Source: Bacteroidaceae bacterium
GTDB taxonomy: Bacteria > Bacteroidota > Bacteroidia > Bacteroidales > Bacteroidaceae
Assembly (NCBI GenBank): GCA_016286165.1
Contig: JAEESE010000013.1
Location: 1-64,000, forward strand
Length of the DNA stretch: 64,000 nucleotides
Reading direction: 5' to 3'
Both the position numbers and the translations under genes were made by a program. Positions 24,354-33,366 of this stretch are shown in pieces (position 1 is the stretch's first letter; every line of letters starts with the position of its first letter). The notes beneath the pieces are model-generated. The model searched no databases. It was not told the DNA's origin and saw nothing but the letters and a program-made list of their open reading frames with translations.

Positions 24354-25895
24354 TTAGGGGATGAGCCTCTTAAACGTCCGTCCACATTCGCGGACAATGT
24401 ATATGCCGTGTTTTGCAGGAATCTTATTGCCAAGGAAACGGCCGTTAATATCGAAGACAGCATCGGGAGCTTCGATGGGCGACATGAAGTTGTCATCGAT
24501 ATAATCGGGCAACGCCTTGCCATAGACCTCCATGTTGTCTATCTCCCAAGCCCAGCAGTTGTTGGCGTTGGCGGTATAGCGGAAGGCTATGCGAATGGTT
24601 TCGCCGGCATAGTCGTCGAGGCTTATGCGGCCTGTGTTGACGAACTTAGTGAACTTACTCGTCGCGCTCTGCATCTCCGTAGGCCATACCACGTCGTTGA
24701 CAACTTCCCAAGTGGCTGATGAAGGACGTTGCGCATAGTCGGTGCTGACAAGCACTTGGAACATCGACGACAGGTTGCCTCCGCTATGGTAGCCTGCCGC
24801 ATGACGGAACTCAACGGTGGCGCCAACCATACCTGTCAGGTCAATAGCAGGTGAGATGAGATAGTCGTCGCCAGTCTTGCCGAGGCTGTAGGCGTTGGCC
24901 ACCATGCCGTATTTCTCATCGCGCTTCCACACCTGCGACTGTGAGCCGTTGTTCTGCAAAACAGCGAAATCGCCCACGCCTGAAGCCTTGAATTCCTGAT
25001 CCAGCAGCAGTATGCTGTCGCCGGGTTCAGGAGCAGGTCCTGGAGGCGTCTCGCCGTCGTAGGCATGCCCGAGAGCTACATCGAACTCATAATCTATGCT
25101 GTCGCCCCAGATGAAATCGGGCAGCGAAGGAAAATCAATGAAGGGGTTACGGTTGCCTTGTTCGGCATAGACACGCTCGTTGCGTGTGCGCTCCCATTCC
25201 GACACAGGGTCTTGGCTGCTCCATTTAAGCAGCATGTCGATGAACGCCTGCGACGTGAACGTAGGCCAGTCCTCTTTCTTCAGCGTGCAGCCCAGGTCGT
25301 CCTGACGTACCCAGTTGACATCGGAGTAGCAGGTGGCAACATACATATAAATACGCGCGAAGTCGCCTTTGTACTCGTCGCAAGGCTCAAACACCATATT
25401 ACCCTTGGAGTCCTTTCCGGTCTTCATGCGCGTGTTCTTGACTCCCGACTTGGGATAGGACACGGTGCCTGTGACCACACCCAGAGGATAACTGCTCTTG
25501 GCGTTGTTGGCATTCTTGTCGGAAGGCATCACGTGGAAGATATCGCTGCCTTGAGGTGAACTCGTGCCGCTGCCCCACCACGACTGAGGCACGGCGTGCT
25601 CTTTGTTCATCGAACTGGGTTCAGGGAAGTAAGCCACCTGGTCGGAATAGTAGTCGAAGACACGCTTGCGACCGTTGTTGTCGTAGACATAGTCCACCTT
25701 CTCGTAGTAAGTCCAAAGGTTGCCGTACGGGAGTTTGGTATGTTTCGCGATGATGCCCTTGAGCGCAAGCTTGAGCTCCACCTTCTTTTTCCTGTCGGCA
25801 TTGGCGTAATATTTCTTAATGTCTGCAGCGCGAACAGAGCCTGCCACGCTTAATGCCAGCGCCATAAGCGCCGAGAGAAGTATACGTTTCTTCAT
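24354..25895 (-). CDS. Secreted endonuclease I with adhesion-type domain and sorting-like tail
   Basis: Extracellular nuclease of the EndA/endonuclease I family. The start is the ATG at 25895 (MKKRILLSALMALALSVAGS signal peptide): an ATG eight codons upstream overlaps the promoter box at 25917. The catalytic region has MNKEHAVPQSWWG (H100) and DIFHVMPSDKNANNAKSSYPLG (121-140), as in endonuclease I. After a PGPAPEPGDS linker, residues about 290-460 form a beta-sandwich like the choice-of-anchor domains (SQVWKRDEKYGMVANAYS, IRIAFRYTANANNCWAWEIDN). The last about 35 residues (VFDINGRFLG, GIYIVRECGRTFKRLIP) resemble a type IX secretion or similar C-terminal signal. Total 513 residues. It is downstream of the secreted OB-domain protein. 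Confidence 0.85.
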   Translation of the reverse strand: MKKRILLSALMALALSVAGSVRAADIKKYYANADRKKKVELKLALKGIIAKHTKLPYGNLWTYYEKVDYVYDNNGRKRVFDYYSDQVAYFPEPSSMNKEHAVPQSWWGSGTSSPQGSDIFHVMPSDKNANNAKSSYPLGVVTGTVSYPKSGVKNTRMKTGKDSKGNMVFEPCDEYKGDFARIYMYVATCYSDVNWVRQDDLGCTLKKEDWPTFTSQAFIDMLLKWSSQDPVSEWERTRNERVYAEQGNRNPFIDFPSLPDFIWGDSIDYEFDVALGHAYDGETPPGPAPEPGDSILLLDQEFKASGVGDFAVLQNNGSQSQVWKRDEKYGMVANAYSLGKTGDDYLISPAIDLTGMVGATVEFRHAAGYHSGGNLSSMFQVLVSTDYAQRPSSATWEVVNDVVWPTEMQSATSKFTKFVNTGRISLDDYAGETIRIAFRYTANANNCWAWEIDNMEVYGKALPDYIDDNFMSPIEAPDAVFDINGRFLGNKIPAKHGIYIVRECGRTFKRLIP

Positions 25896-25916
25896 AGTCT
25901 TCGTTGTTATTTGCTG

Positions 25917-25924
25917 CAAAGATA
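25917..25924 (-). promoter_or_regulatory. Promoter -7 box for the endonuclease I gene
   Basis: Minus strand TATCTTTG, exact TAnnTTTG, 21 bp before the ATG at 25895. It excludes the more upstream ATG as a start. Confidence 0.65.
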
Positions 25925-25964
25925 CTTCAAAAAGCGGAAACGCGAAAAGAAAACAACAAAAAAA

Positions 25965-25997
25965 GAGGCTGTGTCACCTCATTCTTGACACAGCCTC
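25965..25997 (-). terminator. Terminator after the secreted OB-domain gene
   Basis: Perfect 12-bp arms GAGGCTGTGTCA / TGACACAGCCTC with a 9-nt loop; the minus strand then reads TTTTTTTGTTG. The core word resembles the terminator at 22330, so both may descend from one mobile terminator sequence. Confidence 0.85.
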
Positions 25998-26021
25998 AGT
26001 TTAGTTTAGTATAAGCTCAAC

Positions 26022-28637
26022 TTATTCAGCTAGCACCTTCTTGTTGCCTACGATGTAGAGGCCCTTGCCTACAGCGTTGACACGCTGACCGGCGATGGTG
26101 TAGATGTTAGCATTCTCGGCATCGGCCTTGATGGCATTGACGCCCGTGGACTGACCATCGAAGCTATAATCAGAGGTGTTCTTAACACCAGGTACGCTGA
26201 AGTACTTCTCAATAGTGCCGAATACCCAAACCTCCTTGCCGAGGTTTTCGAAGTTGTCAACGAGGTTGAGATTTGCACGTACGTTCTTAGTCACTTCATT
26301 GGTAGATGCCAACTGAACAGGAATCATATTAGCACTTGCGACCTCTGCTGCATCATCTGCAAGAACGATGTTGGAAACCTGTAAGTCATCACCCTGTTCT
26401 TTAATGATATTATTCATAGTACTCTTTGCAGCACCCATGATGAAGCCCTTTACCCAAACAGGATCTTTCGGGCAGTCCTCTTGATTAATGAGGTACTGCA
26501 CGTCAGCCACGGTGTAAGGCTTCTCAAGAGTGCCCTCGCCTACGAGCTCGTAAGGCTGAGGTGTCTCGCCATTGCTGACGTCCTCTGCTGTACGAGGATA
26601 GATCTGAGTGGTGGTGGAGCCGTCCTTAGCAAAGATAGCGACGAAGCCCGTTACGGTGTACTCTGACTCTGTGTTGAATGCCACGCTGGTAAGAACGTTC
26701 CAGTTATCACGAACAACTACTTCGTTGTCACTGTCATCCATGAAGGTGATGTTACGGCTGGCTAATGCTTCAGCCTGAGCATAAAGGCCTTCAATCTCTA
26801 CGAGTTCGTTCTCGTAGTCCTTCGGATTGTTGTTCACATCGGCAATAGTCACCTTCTGAGCCTCAACAGCATTGTCGCTTGAGTTGACGGTGAGGTTCTC
26901 GATAGCAGATGTGGCAATCTCGGTAAGGCCATTGTAGAGATAGAGCTGACCCTTGAAATCGGCAGTAATCTTGTCGCCAGCCTTGATGCCTTCGTTGAGA
27001 CTTGCGTCGTTGGCGAAGAGGAGCAGACCATCTTTGCCATCGAAGACATAGACATTCTTGCCATTAACATAAGTGACGAGCAGATTATTTGCCTTGAACA
27101 CGACATTCACCCTATCGGCTGTAACAGCTTCCTTCACAGCAGCAATCGTGGTGTACTCAGGAACTTCGGGATCAGGTGTATCGCCTGTGACCTTCACTTC
27201 GGTAGCAAGGATATTGCCATAGATTGTGGACGAACCGCTCTTGTAAGCGAAGAAACCGGTTACCTCGACTGCATCACCGTCGCCAGCGCTGCCGAGAACT
27301 GCATCAGAAACTTGCAGCGAGCCCATATTCGTAGCACCAGCAATCTCAAGGTTCTTGTAGTTGCCGCTAATCTTAAGGGTACCTGCTACCTTCACGTAAG
27401 TAACAGCAGGAGCTTCAACGAGAGCATCAAAAGCGGCACCGTCAATCTCCTTCACAGCGGGATAGGTTACAGAAGCCGTACCAGTCTTCTCCAGCGTGCA
27501 GCCCTGACCAAACTGGAAGCAGCCGCCATACTGAGAAACGTTACCGGTAATCTTAACTACGTCACCTACCTCTGCTGACTCAGAGGGTTTGTAAGCATAG
27601 ATAAAGCCTGTTCCATCACCAATGATGACGCCATTGGGGCAAGATGCATAAACTGTACCAGTCGTAACTACGCCTGCAGCAGCACCACCGGCAATCACCT
27701 GAGCAATAGTCTTGCTTTCGCCGGGCTGAGGATCAACACCGCCCGTGTCGCCATTCAGAGAATACAGGAAATTACCTTGATTGAACTCGAGAGTTGAATT
27801 CTCATCCTTGACATAGTTCTTGATTAAGCCAACAACGATGACTTCGTCGCCAACCTTGATTTCATCTTCTGATGTGAAGTCGGCACCCTTGAGGCTCTTA
27901 CCACGGTAAACATAGAATTGATTCGTAGTAGTGCCGTCATCGGAAATGTAGTAGGTTGCATTGCCGTATCCGCTACCATCTTCCAGTTTCGGGCTTACCT
28001 CATCAATCTGAGAAATCTTACCCTTGACATAAACGTCCTTGCCGCTATCGGCACCAGCCTCGAGCTGAGCAGCCTTCTCCAGAGCCTGAGCTACTGTGAG
28101 AGGAGCGGTAGCAGAACTTGTCCAGTCGATAGTTTGGGGATCAGGGCCAGGACCAGGGGTGTCGCCGTCGAAGCCAACTTCAATCTTCGTTATGCGAAGA
28201 TGACCTTTGGTGTGAGCTGTGGTGAATGTTACAGTCTTACCTGATGTTGCACAAGCTTCCTTGGTAACAACCTGCTCTCCCTGAGGACCTACAAGATAAT
28301 TAATAGTGTTACCGTCGGCATCCTTAGAGCTACCAAGAGTAAACGTGAACGTTACACTCTTAATGTCCTTGTCAGCAACAATTTCAATAACATTGTTTGC
28401 ATAAATACGCAACTGAGGTCCAGTCCACATGCGTGGAGGAGTGCCAGATTCAGCATTCAATGATAAGTTGATAACCACATCGTCTTGAGTGATGCTTGAA
28501 ACATTGCCTGCCTCAGCATCTTCACCCGTTCCAAGGGTTAAGCCCCACGGATTTGCAGCGATGTCGAACACGACCTGCGCATTTGTCATGCCGGCAAATG
28601 TCAGCAGGGCAAAAAGTAAAGAGTAGAGTTTTTTCAT
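26022..28637 (-). CDS. Large secreted protein with multiple OB-like domains and sorting-like tail
   Basis: An 871-residue protein with signal peptide MKKLYSLLFALLTFAGMTNA. After an N-terminal beta domain (about 22-165) several OB-like modules follow, recognised by strands such as DVYVKGKISQIDEV, KVGDEVIVVGLIKNYV, GDVVKITGNVSQYGG, YVKVAGTLKISGNYKN and YTVTGFVAIFAKDG; the last (TLEKPYTVADVQYLIN, DPVWVKGFIMGA) fits the DUF6359-type module. Linkers are rich in Asp/Pro/Gly. The C-terminal about 40 residues (ANIYTIAGQRVNAVGKGLYIVGNKKVLAE) are a typical Prevotella C-terminal sorting-like tail. It is transcribed in the same direction as, and just upstream of, the endonuclease I gene but with its own terminator. 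Nucleic acid or sugar binding is possible; not shown. Confidence 0.78.
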   Translation of the reverse strand: MKKLYSLLFALLTFAGMTNAQVVFDIAANPWGLTLGTGEDAEAGNVSSITQDDVVINLSLNAESGTPPRMWTGPQLRIYANNVIEIVADKDIKSVTFTFTLGSSKDADGNTINYLVGPQGEQVVTKEACATSGKTVTFTTAHTKGHLRITKIEVGFDGDTPGPGPDPQTIDWTSSATAPLTVAQALEKAAQLEAGADSGKDVYVKGKISQIDEVSPKLEDGSGYGNATYYISDDGTTTNQFYVYRGKSLKGADFTSEDEIKVGDEVIVVGLIKNYVKDENSTLEFNQGNFLYSLNGDTGGVDPQPGESKTIAQVIAGGAAAGVVTTGTVYASCPNGVIIGDGTGFIYAYKPSESAEVGDVVKITGNVSQYGGCFQFGQGCTLEKTGTASVTYPAVKEIDGAAFDALVEAPAVTYVKVAGTLKISGNYKNLEIAGATNMGSLQVSDAVLGSAGDGDAVEVTGFFAYKSGSSTIYGNILATEVKVTGDTPDPEVPEYTTIAAVKEAVTADRVNVVFKANNLLVTYVNGKNVYVFDGKDGLLLFANDASLNEGIKAGDKITADFKGQLYLYNGLTEIATSAIENLTVNSSDNAVEAQKVTIADVNNNPKDYENELVEIEGLYAQAEALASRNITFMDDSDNEVVVRDNWNVLTSVAFNTESEYTVTGFVAIFAKDGSTTTQIYPRTAEDVSNGETPQPYELVGEGTLEKPYTVADVQYLINQEDCPKDPVWVKGFIMGAAKSTMNNIIKEQGDDLQVSNIVLADDAAEVASANMIPVQLASTNEVTKNVRANLNLVDNFENLGKEVWVFGTIEKYFSVPGVKNTSDYSFDGQSTGVNAIKADAENANIYTIAGQRVNAVGKGLYIVGNKKVLAE

Positions 28638-28685
28638 AGAGTGAATTTTTAGATGATTTGTTTAGTTATTTTACATTCTTCGCCA

Positions 28686-28693
28686 CAAAGGTA
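28686..28693 (-). promoter_or_regulatory. Promoter -7 box for the secreted OB-domain gene
   Basis: Minus strand TACCTTTG, exact TAnnTTTG, 49 bp before the ATG at 28637. Confidence 0.65.
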
Positions 28694-28762
28694 CACCGAT
28701 TTGTTGAAACGACAAAAATTAACTGCGACTTTTTTCGCGCACATACTAATAATTAACAAAAA

Positions 28763-28792
28763 GACGCCAGAGGCTTCACAGTCTCTGACGTC
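28763..28792 (-). terminator. Terminator after the LTXXQ-like gene
   Basis: Arms GACGCCAGAG (28763-28772) / CTCTGACGTC (28783-28792) with one mismatch and a 10-nt loop; the minus strand continues into TTTTTGTTAATT. Confidence 0.65.
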
Positions 28793-28884
28793 TTCCCTGT
28801 GCCTTCGCACAGAATCAATCAACAAATCAAAATGTGGTGAATAGATGATTTAAGGTATGCGGAAATATTTACTAACTTATTCGA

Positions 28885-29445
28885 TTAGAAACCGCCGCCG
28901 GGGCCACCAAAGCCGCCACCGCCGCCGAAGCCACCGCCTCCGCCGCCGAAGCCGCCGCCACCACCAAAGCCACCACGCTGGCCGCCGAAGCCTTGACGGT
29001 TACCTTGAGCGCCCGTACGGCCGAAGTTGGGCTGGAACACTTTCAGCAACTGCTGAGGGGTGAGTACGTTTGAGAGTTCAGCGCAGTATTTCTTCTGGAT
29101 GTCCAGTCGCAGTTGCTGCTGCTGAATCTGCTGCTCCTGACGGGTGAAGACCTCCTGCAACTTGGCAGTAGCCTCTTCATCGGTCATATCTTTTTTCTCG
29201 CGCTGGTTAGCTTGATCGCGGTCGGTTTGCTGACGTGTATCTGCCAGTTCCTTAAGATAATTAGCATAGATGGGTTCGAACTTGGTCTTCTGTTCGTCGG
29301 TCAGTTTCAAGTCCTTCATGAGCTGTTCGGTCATGCGCTGCTGCATTTCCTGGCGGCGAGAGTCACGATTGTTTTGTGCGTTTGCATCAATGGCATTGCC
29401 AAGAGTCATGATGGCAATAGCTAATAGGAAAATTGACTTTTTCAT
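28885..29445 (-). CDS. Periplasmic LTXXQ/Spy-like protein with a glycine-rich tail
   Basis: A 186-residue exported protein with signal peptide MKKSIFLLAIAIMTLGNAIDANA; start set at the ATG at 29445, since the longer frame covers the promoter region. The helical middle part, rich in Gln, Arg and Glu, carries LKLTDEQKTKFEPIY and LSNVLTPQQLLKVFQ, the paired LTxxQ motifs of Spy/CpxP-type periplasmic chaperones and stress proteins. The last about 40 residues are almost only Gly and Phe (GFGGGGGFGGGG type), a low-complexity tail not typical of Spy. In Bacteroidales such proteins often sit near ECF sigma systems; none is seen here. An array of 22-bp-spaced motifs lies 150-260 bp upstream. Confidence 0.75.
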   Translation of the reverse strand: MKKSIFLLAIAIMTLGNAIDANAQNNRDSRRQEMQQRMTEQLMKDLKLTDEQKTKFEPIYANYLKELADTRQQTDRDQANQREKKDMTDEEATAKLQEVFTRQEQQIQQQQLRLDIQKKYCAELSNVLTPQQLLKVFQPNFGRTGAQGNRQGFGGQRGGFGGGGGFGGGGGGFGGGGGFGGPGGGF

Positions 29446-29593
29446 AAGGTTATGATGTTTTATGAATGTTTTTTGTGTTCGCTGTAGCACTACATTTTTT
29501 GAGATGACAAAGACATGAAATGGTTTAAAGAATATCGTGAAATTATATTTCTTTAACAATTAAACGCCTTTTTACCTATAGTTTAATTCATCA

Positions 29594-29708
29594 TTCGGTC
29601 GCGACCGAACAACAAATACGACCGGTCGAATCATGACATGCGACAGGTCGTATCTTTGATTATGACCGGCTGTATTCCTACTTGCGACCGGCCGTGCAGC
29701 TTTTCACG
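29594..29708. repeat. Second array of 22-bp-spaced palindromic motifs
   Basis: It opens with the perfect 16-bp palindrome TTCGGTCGCGACCGAA (29594-29609), then CGACCGGTCG (29619-29628), CGACAGGTCG (29641-29650), GACCGGCTG (29664) and CGACCGGCCG (29685-29694). GAC cores lie at 29603, 29620, 29642, 29664 and 29686, so the last four are spaced exactly 22 bp. The core GCGACAGGTCG is identical to that in the 16437-16520 array. It is intergenic, between DUF5715 and LTXXQ-like genes. At 29699-29726 an additional hairpin (GCTTTTCACGT / ACGTGTAAAAAGC) may end the DUF5715 transcript. Confidence 0.7.
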
Positions 29709-29733
29709 TGCGGACGTGTAAAAAGCAGATGTG

Positions 29734-30627
29734 TCAGCGAACAGTAATATGAAAGCAGCCTTGCTTTACTTCATATTTAATGTAGCACAGGCCTTCTTCG
29801 CGTATGTCGCGCAGCACTTCCGACAACACAAACTTGAGCGAATCGTTGCGAACGGCACGTCGCTCCTCTTCCGAAGGCGGACAGACGGTGTGGAAACGAT
29901 TATAAGAGATGTCGAACGTAGTGCCGTAGCGGTGACAACTCTGATCCAACGCATTGTGATTGTAACGCGTCAGACGTGCCACATCCTCCTCGGTACGCAG
30001 CACACTCGTAACGATAATCTTGTGAAGCGGGATTTGCTTCACGGCCAAAGAATCGAGGAAACGGCGGCTGATATGCTCGAGCAGGCGGCTGGCACGCGGC
30101 ACGAGGTACGGAATGCTACGGTTCATGCGCGGGTCGATCTCATAATAAGGATTAGCGCCCACATATAGCAACTCGCTTTTGCGCTGCTCGGCCTCAGCAC
30201 GATTGGCAACAGGCGACACGCCATATCGCTTGGCAGCTACGATTTGAACGTCCTGAACGTCGGGGAAACAATCGCGGTACGACGGCACACTCTTGATAGG
30301 ATGTTTGGTGGCGAAATGGAGCCTCGGCTGCGAAAAAAGCATCAACTTCTCATCGCTTTTTGTCGCATTACGCATAGTGTTTACATCATTGTTATCTTCC
30401 TTAAACCCAGACCCTTCCGATGTTTCAGTTAAAGCGTTAGTTGAAATCGAGTCCTTGCTCGCAGTTTGTGCTGATGAAGCCTGACTTTCGACAGCAACAG
30501 AATCCGTTAATTCGCCTTCAAGCGTCTTCGGTTTCGTCAAACTCGGGAAGATAAGCCGCACGAGAAAAAGCACGCCAACAAGTGCGCACACCAGACGAAG
30601 AAATAGAGTTTTATTTAGCTTTTGCAC
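29734..30627 (-). CDS. DUF5715 family protein (possible peptidoglycan peptidase fold)
   Basis: A 297-residue protein with an N-terminal membrane anchor (LFLRLVCALVGVLFLVRLIF, residues about 8-28) followed by a Ser/Glu-rich stretch and a soluble domain facing the periplasm. The domain has YVGANPYYEIDPRMNRSIPYLVPRA, HKIIVTSVLRTEEDVARL, SCHRYGTTFDISYNRF and a final KQGCFHITVR. The SxHxxGxxxDI and CxHIT pattern is like the metal-binding arrangement of M15 peptidases (His, Asp, His), and DUF5715 proteins are related to them. A role in peptidoglycan cleavage is inferred. Its own promoter box is at 30650; it is divergent from phoH. Confidence 0.8.
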   Translation of the reverse strand: MQKLNKTLFLRLVCALVGVLFLVRLIFPSLTKPKTLEGELTDSVAVESQASSAQTASKDSISTNALTETSEGSGFKEDNNDVNTMRNATKSDEKLMLFSQPRLHFATKHPIKSVPSYRDCFPDVQDVQIVAAKRYGVSPVANRAEAEQRKSELLYVGANPYYEIDPRMNRSIPYLVPRASRLLEHISRRFLDSLAVKQIPLHKIIVTSVLRTEEDVARLTRYNHNALDQSCHRYGTTFDISYNRFHTVCPPSEEERRAVRNDSLKFVLSEVLRDIREEGLCYIKYEVKQGCFHITVR

Positions 30628-30649
30628 GATGGTTTTATAAAAATCGAGG

Positions 30650-30657
30650 CAAAGTTA
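30650..30657 (-). promoter_or_regulatory. Promoter -7 box for DUF5715
   Basis: Minus strand TAACTTTG, exact TAnnTTTG, 23 bp before the ATG. Confidence 0.6.
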
Positions 30658-30701
30658 CAATAAATTTCTCAATTTAAGCACGAAAATACAAGAGAAATAG
30701 T

Positions 30702-30709
30702 TAAATTTG
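30702..30709 (+). promoter_or_regulatory. Promoter -7 box for phoH-purC
   Basis: TAAATTTG, exact TAnnTTTG, 19 bp before the phoH ATG. Confidence 0.6.
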
Positions 30710-30727
30710 CAGCGAAAATAATATTAT

Positions 30728-31708
30728 ATGACAGAAAAGAACTTCATTCTGGAGGAAGCCGACCCTGTAATCTTCTATGGCGTGAACAACGCTAACATGC
30801 AGATGATCAAGGCTCTTCACCCAAAATTACGTATCGTAGGACGCGGCAATATCATCAAAGCAATGGGCGATGAGGAAGAGTTGTGCGCCTTCGAAGAAAA
30901 CATAGAACGCCTGCAAGCTCATTGCAGCAAGTACAACAGCCTCAGCGAGGAGGACATCCTGCACATAGTTCGTGGCGAACGCACACGCCGCGACGGCATC
31001 TCCGGCGCTATCGTCTTCAGCGTCACGGGCAAGCCTATCACGGCACGCAGCGAGAACCAGCAACGGCTGGTCAACGCCTTCGAGACGCACGACATGGTGT
31101 TTGCCATAGGCCCTGCCGGATCGGGTAAGACCTACACGAGCATCGCCCTCGCTGTGCGTGCTATGAAGAACAAGGAGGTGCGACGCATCATCCTTTCGCG
31201 ACCTGCCGTGGAGGCAGGCGAGAAGCTCGGATTCCTGCCGGGCGACATGCGCGACAAGATAGACCCCTACCTCCAGCCGCTCTACGACGCACTCGAGGAT
31301 ATGATTCCGCGCCAGAAGCTCAACGAGATGATGGAGCAGAACATCATACAGATAGCGCCGCTGGCCTTCATGCGAGGACGCACGCTCAACGATGCCGTGG
31401 TCATCCTCGACGAGGCGCAGAACACCACGCCTGCCCAAATCAAGATGTTTCTCACCCGCATGGGCATGAACACCAAGATGATCATTACGGGCGACATGAC
31501 GCAAATCGACCTGCCACGACCGCAGAAGAGCGGACTCGTTGAGGCATTGCATATCCTGAAAGATGTCGAAGGTATTGCCGTCATCGAGCTGAATCAGAAG
31601 GATATCGTGCGACATAAGTTGGTAACTCGAATCGTCAACGCATACAATCAACACGAAAAACAAATCACAGAAAACCAAAATAACAATGAAAGCATTAACA
31701 AAGACTGA
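30728..31708 (+). CDS. phoH: PhoH family ATPase
   Basis: Cytoplasmic P-loop ATPase of 326 residues, related to superfamily 1 helicases and implicated in RNA metabolism; the precise role is unclear in most bacteria. Walker A is GPAGSGKT (128-135), Walker B is [23 protein letters not shown], and sensor-type GDMTQIDLP follows. An N-terminal about 110-residue segment ([25 protein letters not shown]) is the KH-like region usual in PhoH. Its last 23 nt overlap the start of purC, so the two are translated from one message. Confidence 0.93.
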   Translation: MTEKNFILEEADPVIFYGVNNANMQMIKALHPKLRIVGRGNIIKAMGDEEELCAFEENIERLQAHCSKYNSLSEEDILHIVRGERTRRDGISGAIVFSVTGKPITARSENQQRLVNAFETHDMVFAIGPAGSGKTYTSIALAVRAMKNKEVRRIILSRPAVEAGEKLGFLPGDMRDKIDPYLQPLYDALEDMIPRQKLNEMMEQNIIQIAPLAFMRGRTLNDAVVILDEAQNTTPAQIKMFLTRMGMNTKMIITGDMTQIDLPRPQKSGLVEALHILKDVEGIAVIELNQKDIVRHKLVTRIVNAYNQHEKQITENQNNNESINKD

Positions 31709-32633
31709 ATTCCAATTTCCCGGACAGAAAAGCGTGTACCACGGCAAGGTGCGCGACGTGTACAACATCAACGACGACATCATGGTGATGGTCGCCACCG
31801 ACCGTATCTCGGCCTTCGACGTCGTCCTGCCTAAAGGCATACCCTTCAAGGGACAGGTGTTGAACCAGATAGCAGCATCGTTCCTCGATGCCACCGCTGA
31901 TATCGTCCCCAACTGGAAGCTCGCCACGCCCGACCCGATGGTCACCGTCGGTTTGAAAGCTGAGGGCTTCCGCGTGGAGATGATCATCCGCGGCTACCTC
32001 ACCGGCTCTGCCTGGCGTGAGTACAAGAATGGCTGTCGCGAACTCTGCGGCGTGAAGTTGCCCGACGGCATGCGCGAGAACGAGCGCTTCCCCGAGCCCA
32101 TCATCACACCAACTACCAAGGCCGACGAAGGTCACGACGAGAACATCTCCCGCGAGGAGATTATCGCTCAGGGCATCGTCAGCGCCGAGGACTACGAGGT
32201 AATGGAGCAATACACCCGCGCCCTCTTCCAGCGTGGCACGGAGATTGCCGCCAAGAAGGGCCTCATCCTCGTTGATACGAAGTACGAGTTCGGCAAGCGC
32301 GGCGGCAAGGTCATCCTCATCGACGAGATCCACACGCCCGACTCCAGCCGCTATTTCTATGCCGAGGGCTACGAGGAGAAGTTCGCCAAGGGCGAGCCGC
32401 AGCGCCAGCTGTCGAAGGAATTCGTGCGCCAGTGGCTCATCGACCACAACTTCATGAACCGGCCAGGCGACGTCATGCCAGAGCTCACAGATGAATTTGT
32501 CGCCAGCATCAGCGACCGCTACATCGAGCTCTACGAGCACATCGTAGGCGAGAAGTTCGTCAAGGAAGAGGCCACCGAAGACGTTGCCGCCCGCATCGAG
32601 AAGAACGTAGCCGCCTGGCTCGCTGCCCAATAA
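31686..32633 (+). CDS. purC: Phosphoribosylaminoimidazole-succinocarboxamide synthase
   Basis: ATP-dependent ligation of aspartate to CAIR giving SAICAR, in purine synthesis. Conserved segments: [27 protein letters not shown] near the N-terminus (ATP-binding Lys and SAICAR synthase signature), [34 protein letters not shown], and LVDTKYEFG with [15 protein letters not shown]. At 315 residues it is the longer type common in Bacteroidota. The ATG lies inside the end of phoH (23 nt overlap). Together with purH (516-1700) and purM (36803-38074) it shows purine genes are scattered along this chromosome region. Confidence 0.95.
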   Translation: MKALTKTEFQFPGQKSVYHGKVRDVYNINDDIMVMVATDRISAFDVVLPKGIPFKGQVLNQIAASFLDATADIVPNWKLATPDPMVTVGLKAEGFRVEMIIRGYLTGSAWREYKNGCRELCGVKLPDGMRENERFPEPIITPTTKADEGHDENISREEIIAQGIVSAEDYEVMEQYTRALFQRGTEIAAKKGLILVDTKYEFGKRGGKVILIDEIHTPDSSRYFYAEGYEEKFAKGEPQRQLSKEFVRQWLIDHNFMNRPGDVMPELTDEFVASISDRYIELYEHIVGEKFVKEEATEDVAARIEKNVAAWLAAQ

Positions 32634-32649
32634 AAGAAGATGTGTAATC

Positions 32650-33357
32650 ATGGGTAGGCATGCCCCTAAACGCTCGCAGGTCGAGGCGATGTTCAACAAT
32701 ATCGCCCCTACCTATGACCGTCTCAACCACACCCTCTCACTAGGCATCGACCGCCGCTGGCGACGTGCAGCCATCGACGCCTTGAAGCCCTTTGCTCCGC
32801 AGACGATCCTCGACATAGCCACAGGCACAGGCGACTTCGCCATCCTCGCGGCTCGTCGGCTCAAGCCCGACAGCATCATCGGCGTAGATATCAGCGAAGG
32901 GATGATGGACGTGGGACGTGAGAAGGTGAAACAAGAGGACCTCGACAACACTATATCCTTCAAGAAGGACGACTGCACAGCCCTTACCTTCGACAGCGAC
33001 AGCTTCGACGCCGTCACCGTGGCCTATGGAGCACGCAACTTCGAGGACTTGGAGGCCGGCTTGCGCGAGATGTGCCGCGTGCTACATCCTGGAGGACATC
33101 TGATGCTCGTGGAGCTCACCACCCCACCCCGCTTCCCCATGAAGCAGCTCTTCGCCTTCTACTCACACACCGTGATGCCTTTCATCGGACGCCTCATCAG
33201 TCACGACGACAGCGCCTACACCTATCTGCCACGCTCCATGGAAGCCTTTCCGCAAGCCGAGCAACTCGTGCCTACGCTCAAGAAATGTGGCTTCTCGAAT
33301 GTGCAGTTCAAGCGTTTCACTTTCGGACTGAGTACCATGTATTTGGCTACCAAATAA
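32650..33357 (+). CDS. ubiE: Demethylmenaquinone methyltransferase
   Basis: SAM-dependent C-methylation of demethylmenaquinone to menaquinone (MenG/UbiE). 235 residues with SAM motif [20 protein letters not shown] (about 56-74), post-[13 protein letters not shown], and the family signatures [24 protein letters not shown] at the N-terminus and [20 protein letters not shown]. Starts 17 nt after purC, so the phoH-purC-ubiE order is likely one operon. Bacteroidota use menaquinone, so the menG role is the relevant one. Confidence 0.94.
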   Translation: MGRHAPKRSQVEAMFNNIAPTYDRLNHTLSLGIDRRWRRAAIDALKPFAPQTILDIATGTGDFAILAARRLKPDSIIGVDISEGMMDVGREKVKQEDLDNTISFKKDDCTALTFDSDSFDAVTVAYGARNFEDLEAGLREMCRVLHPGGHLMLVELTTPPRFPMKQLFAFYSHTVMPFIGRLISHDDSAYTYLPRSMEAFPQAEQLVPTLKKCGFSNVQFKRFTFGLSTMYLATK

Positions 33358-33366
33358 CAGCGACAA

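Noticed and set aside
24328..24362. Another palindrome copy before the endonuclease I stop
   Set aside because: Only the G-rich tail (AAGGGTTAGGGG) resembles the copy at 16268; paired arms are missing.
30827..31987. 386-codon frame antisense to phoH and purC
   Set aside because: It is a mirror of the codon bias of two clearly identified genes; its translation has no conserved motifs.
31695..32699. 334-codon frame antisense to purC
   Set aside because: Shadow frame; translation is Leu/Val/Gly/Asp-rich as expected from the complement of a C-ended coding sequence.
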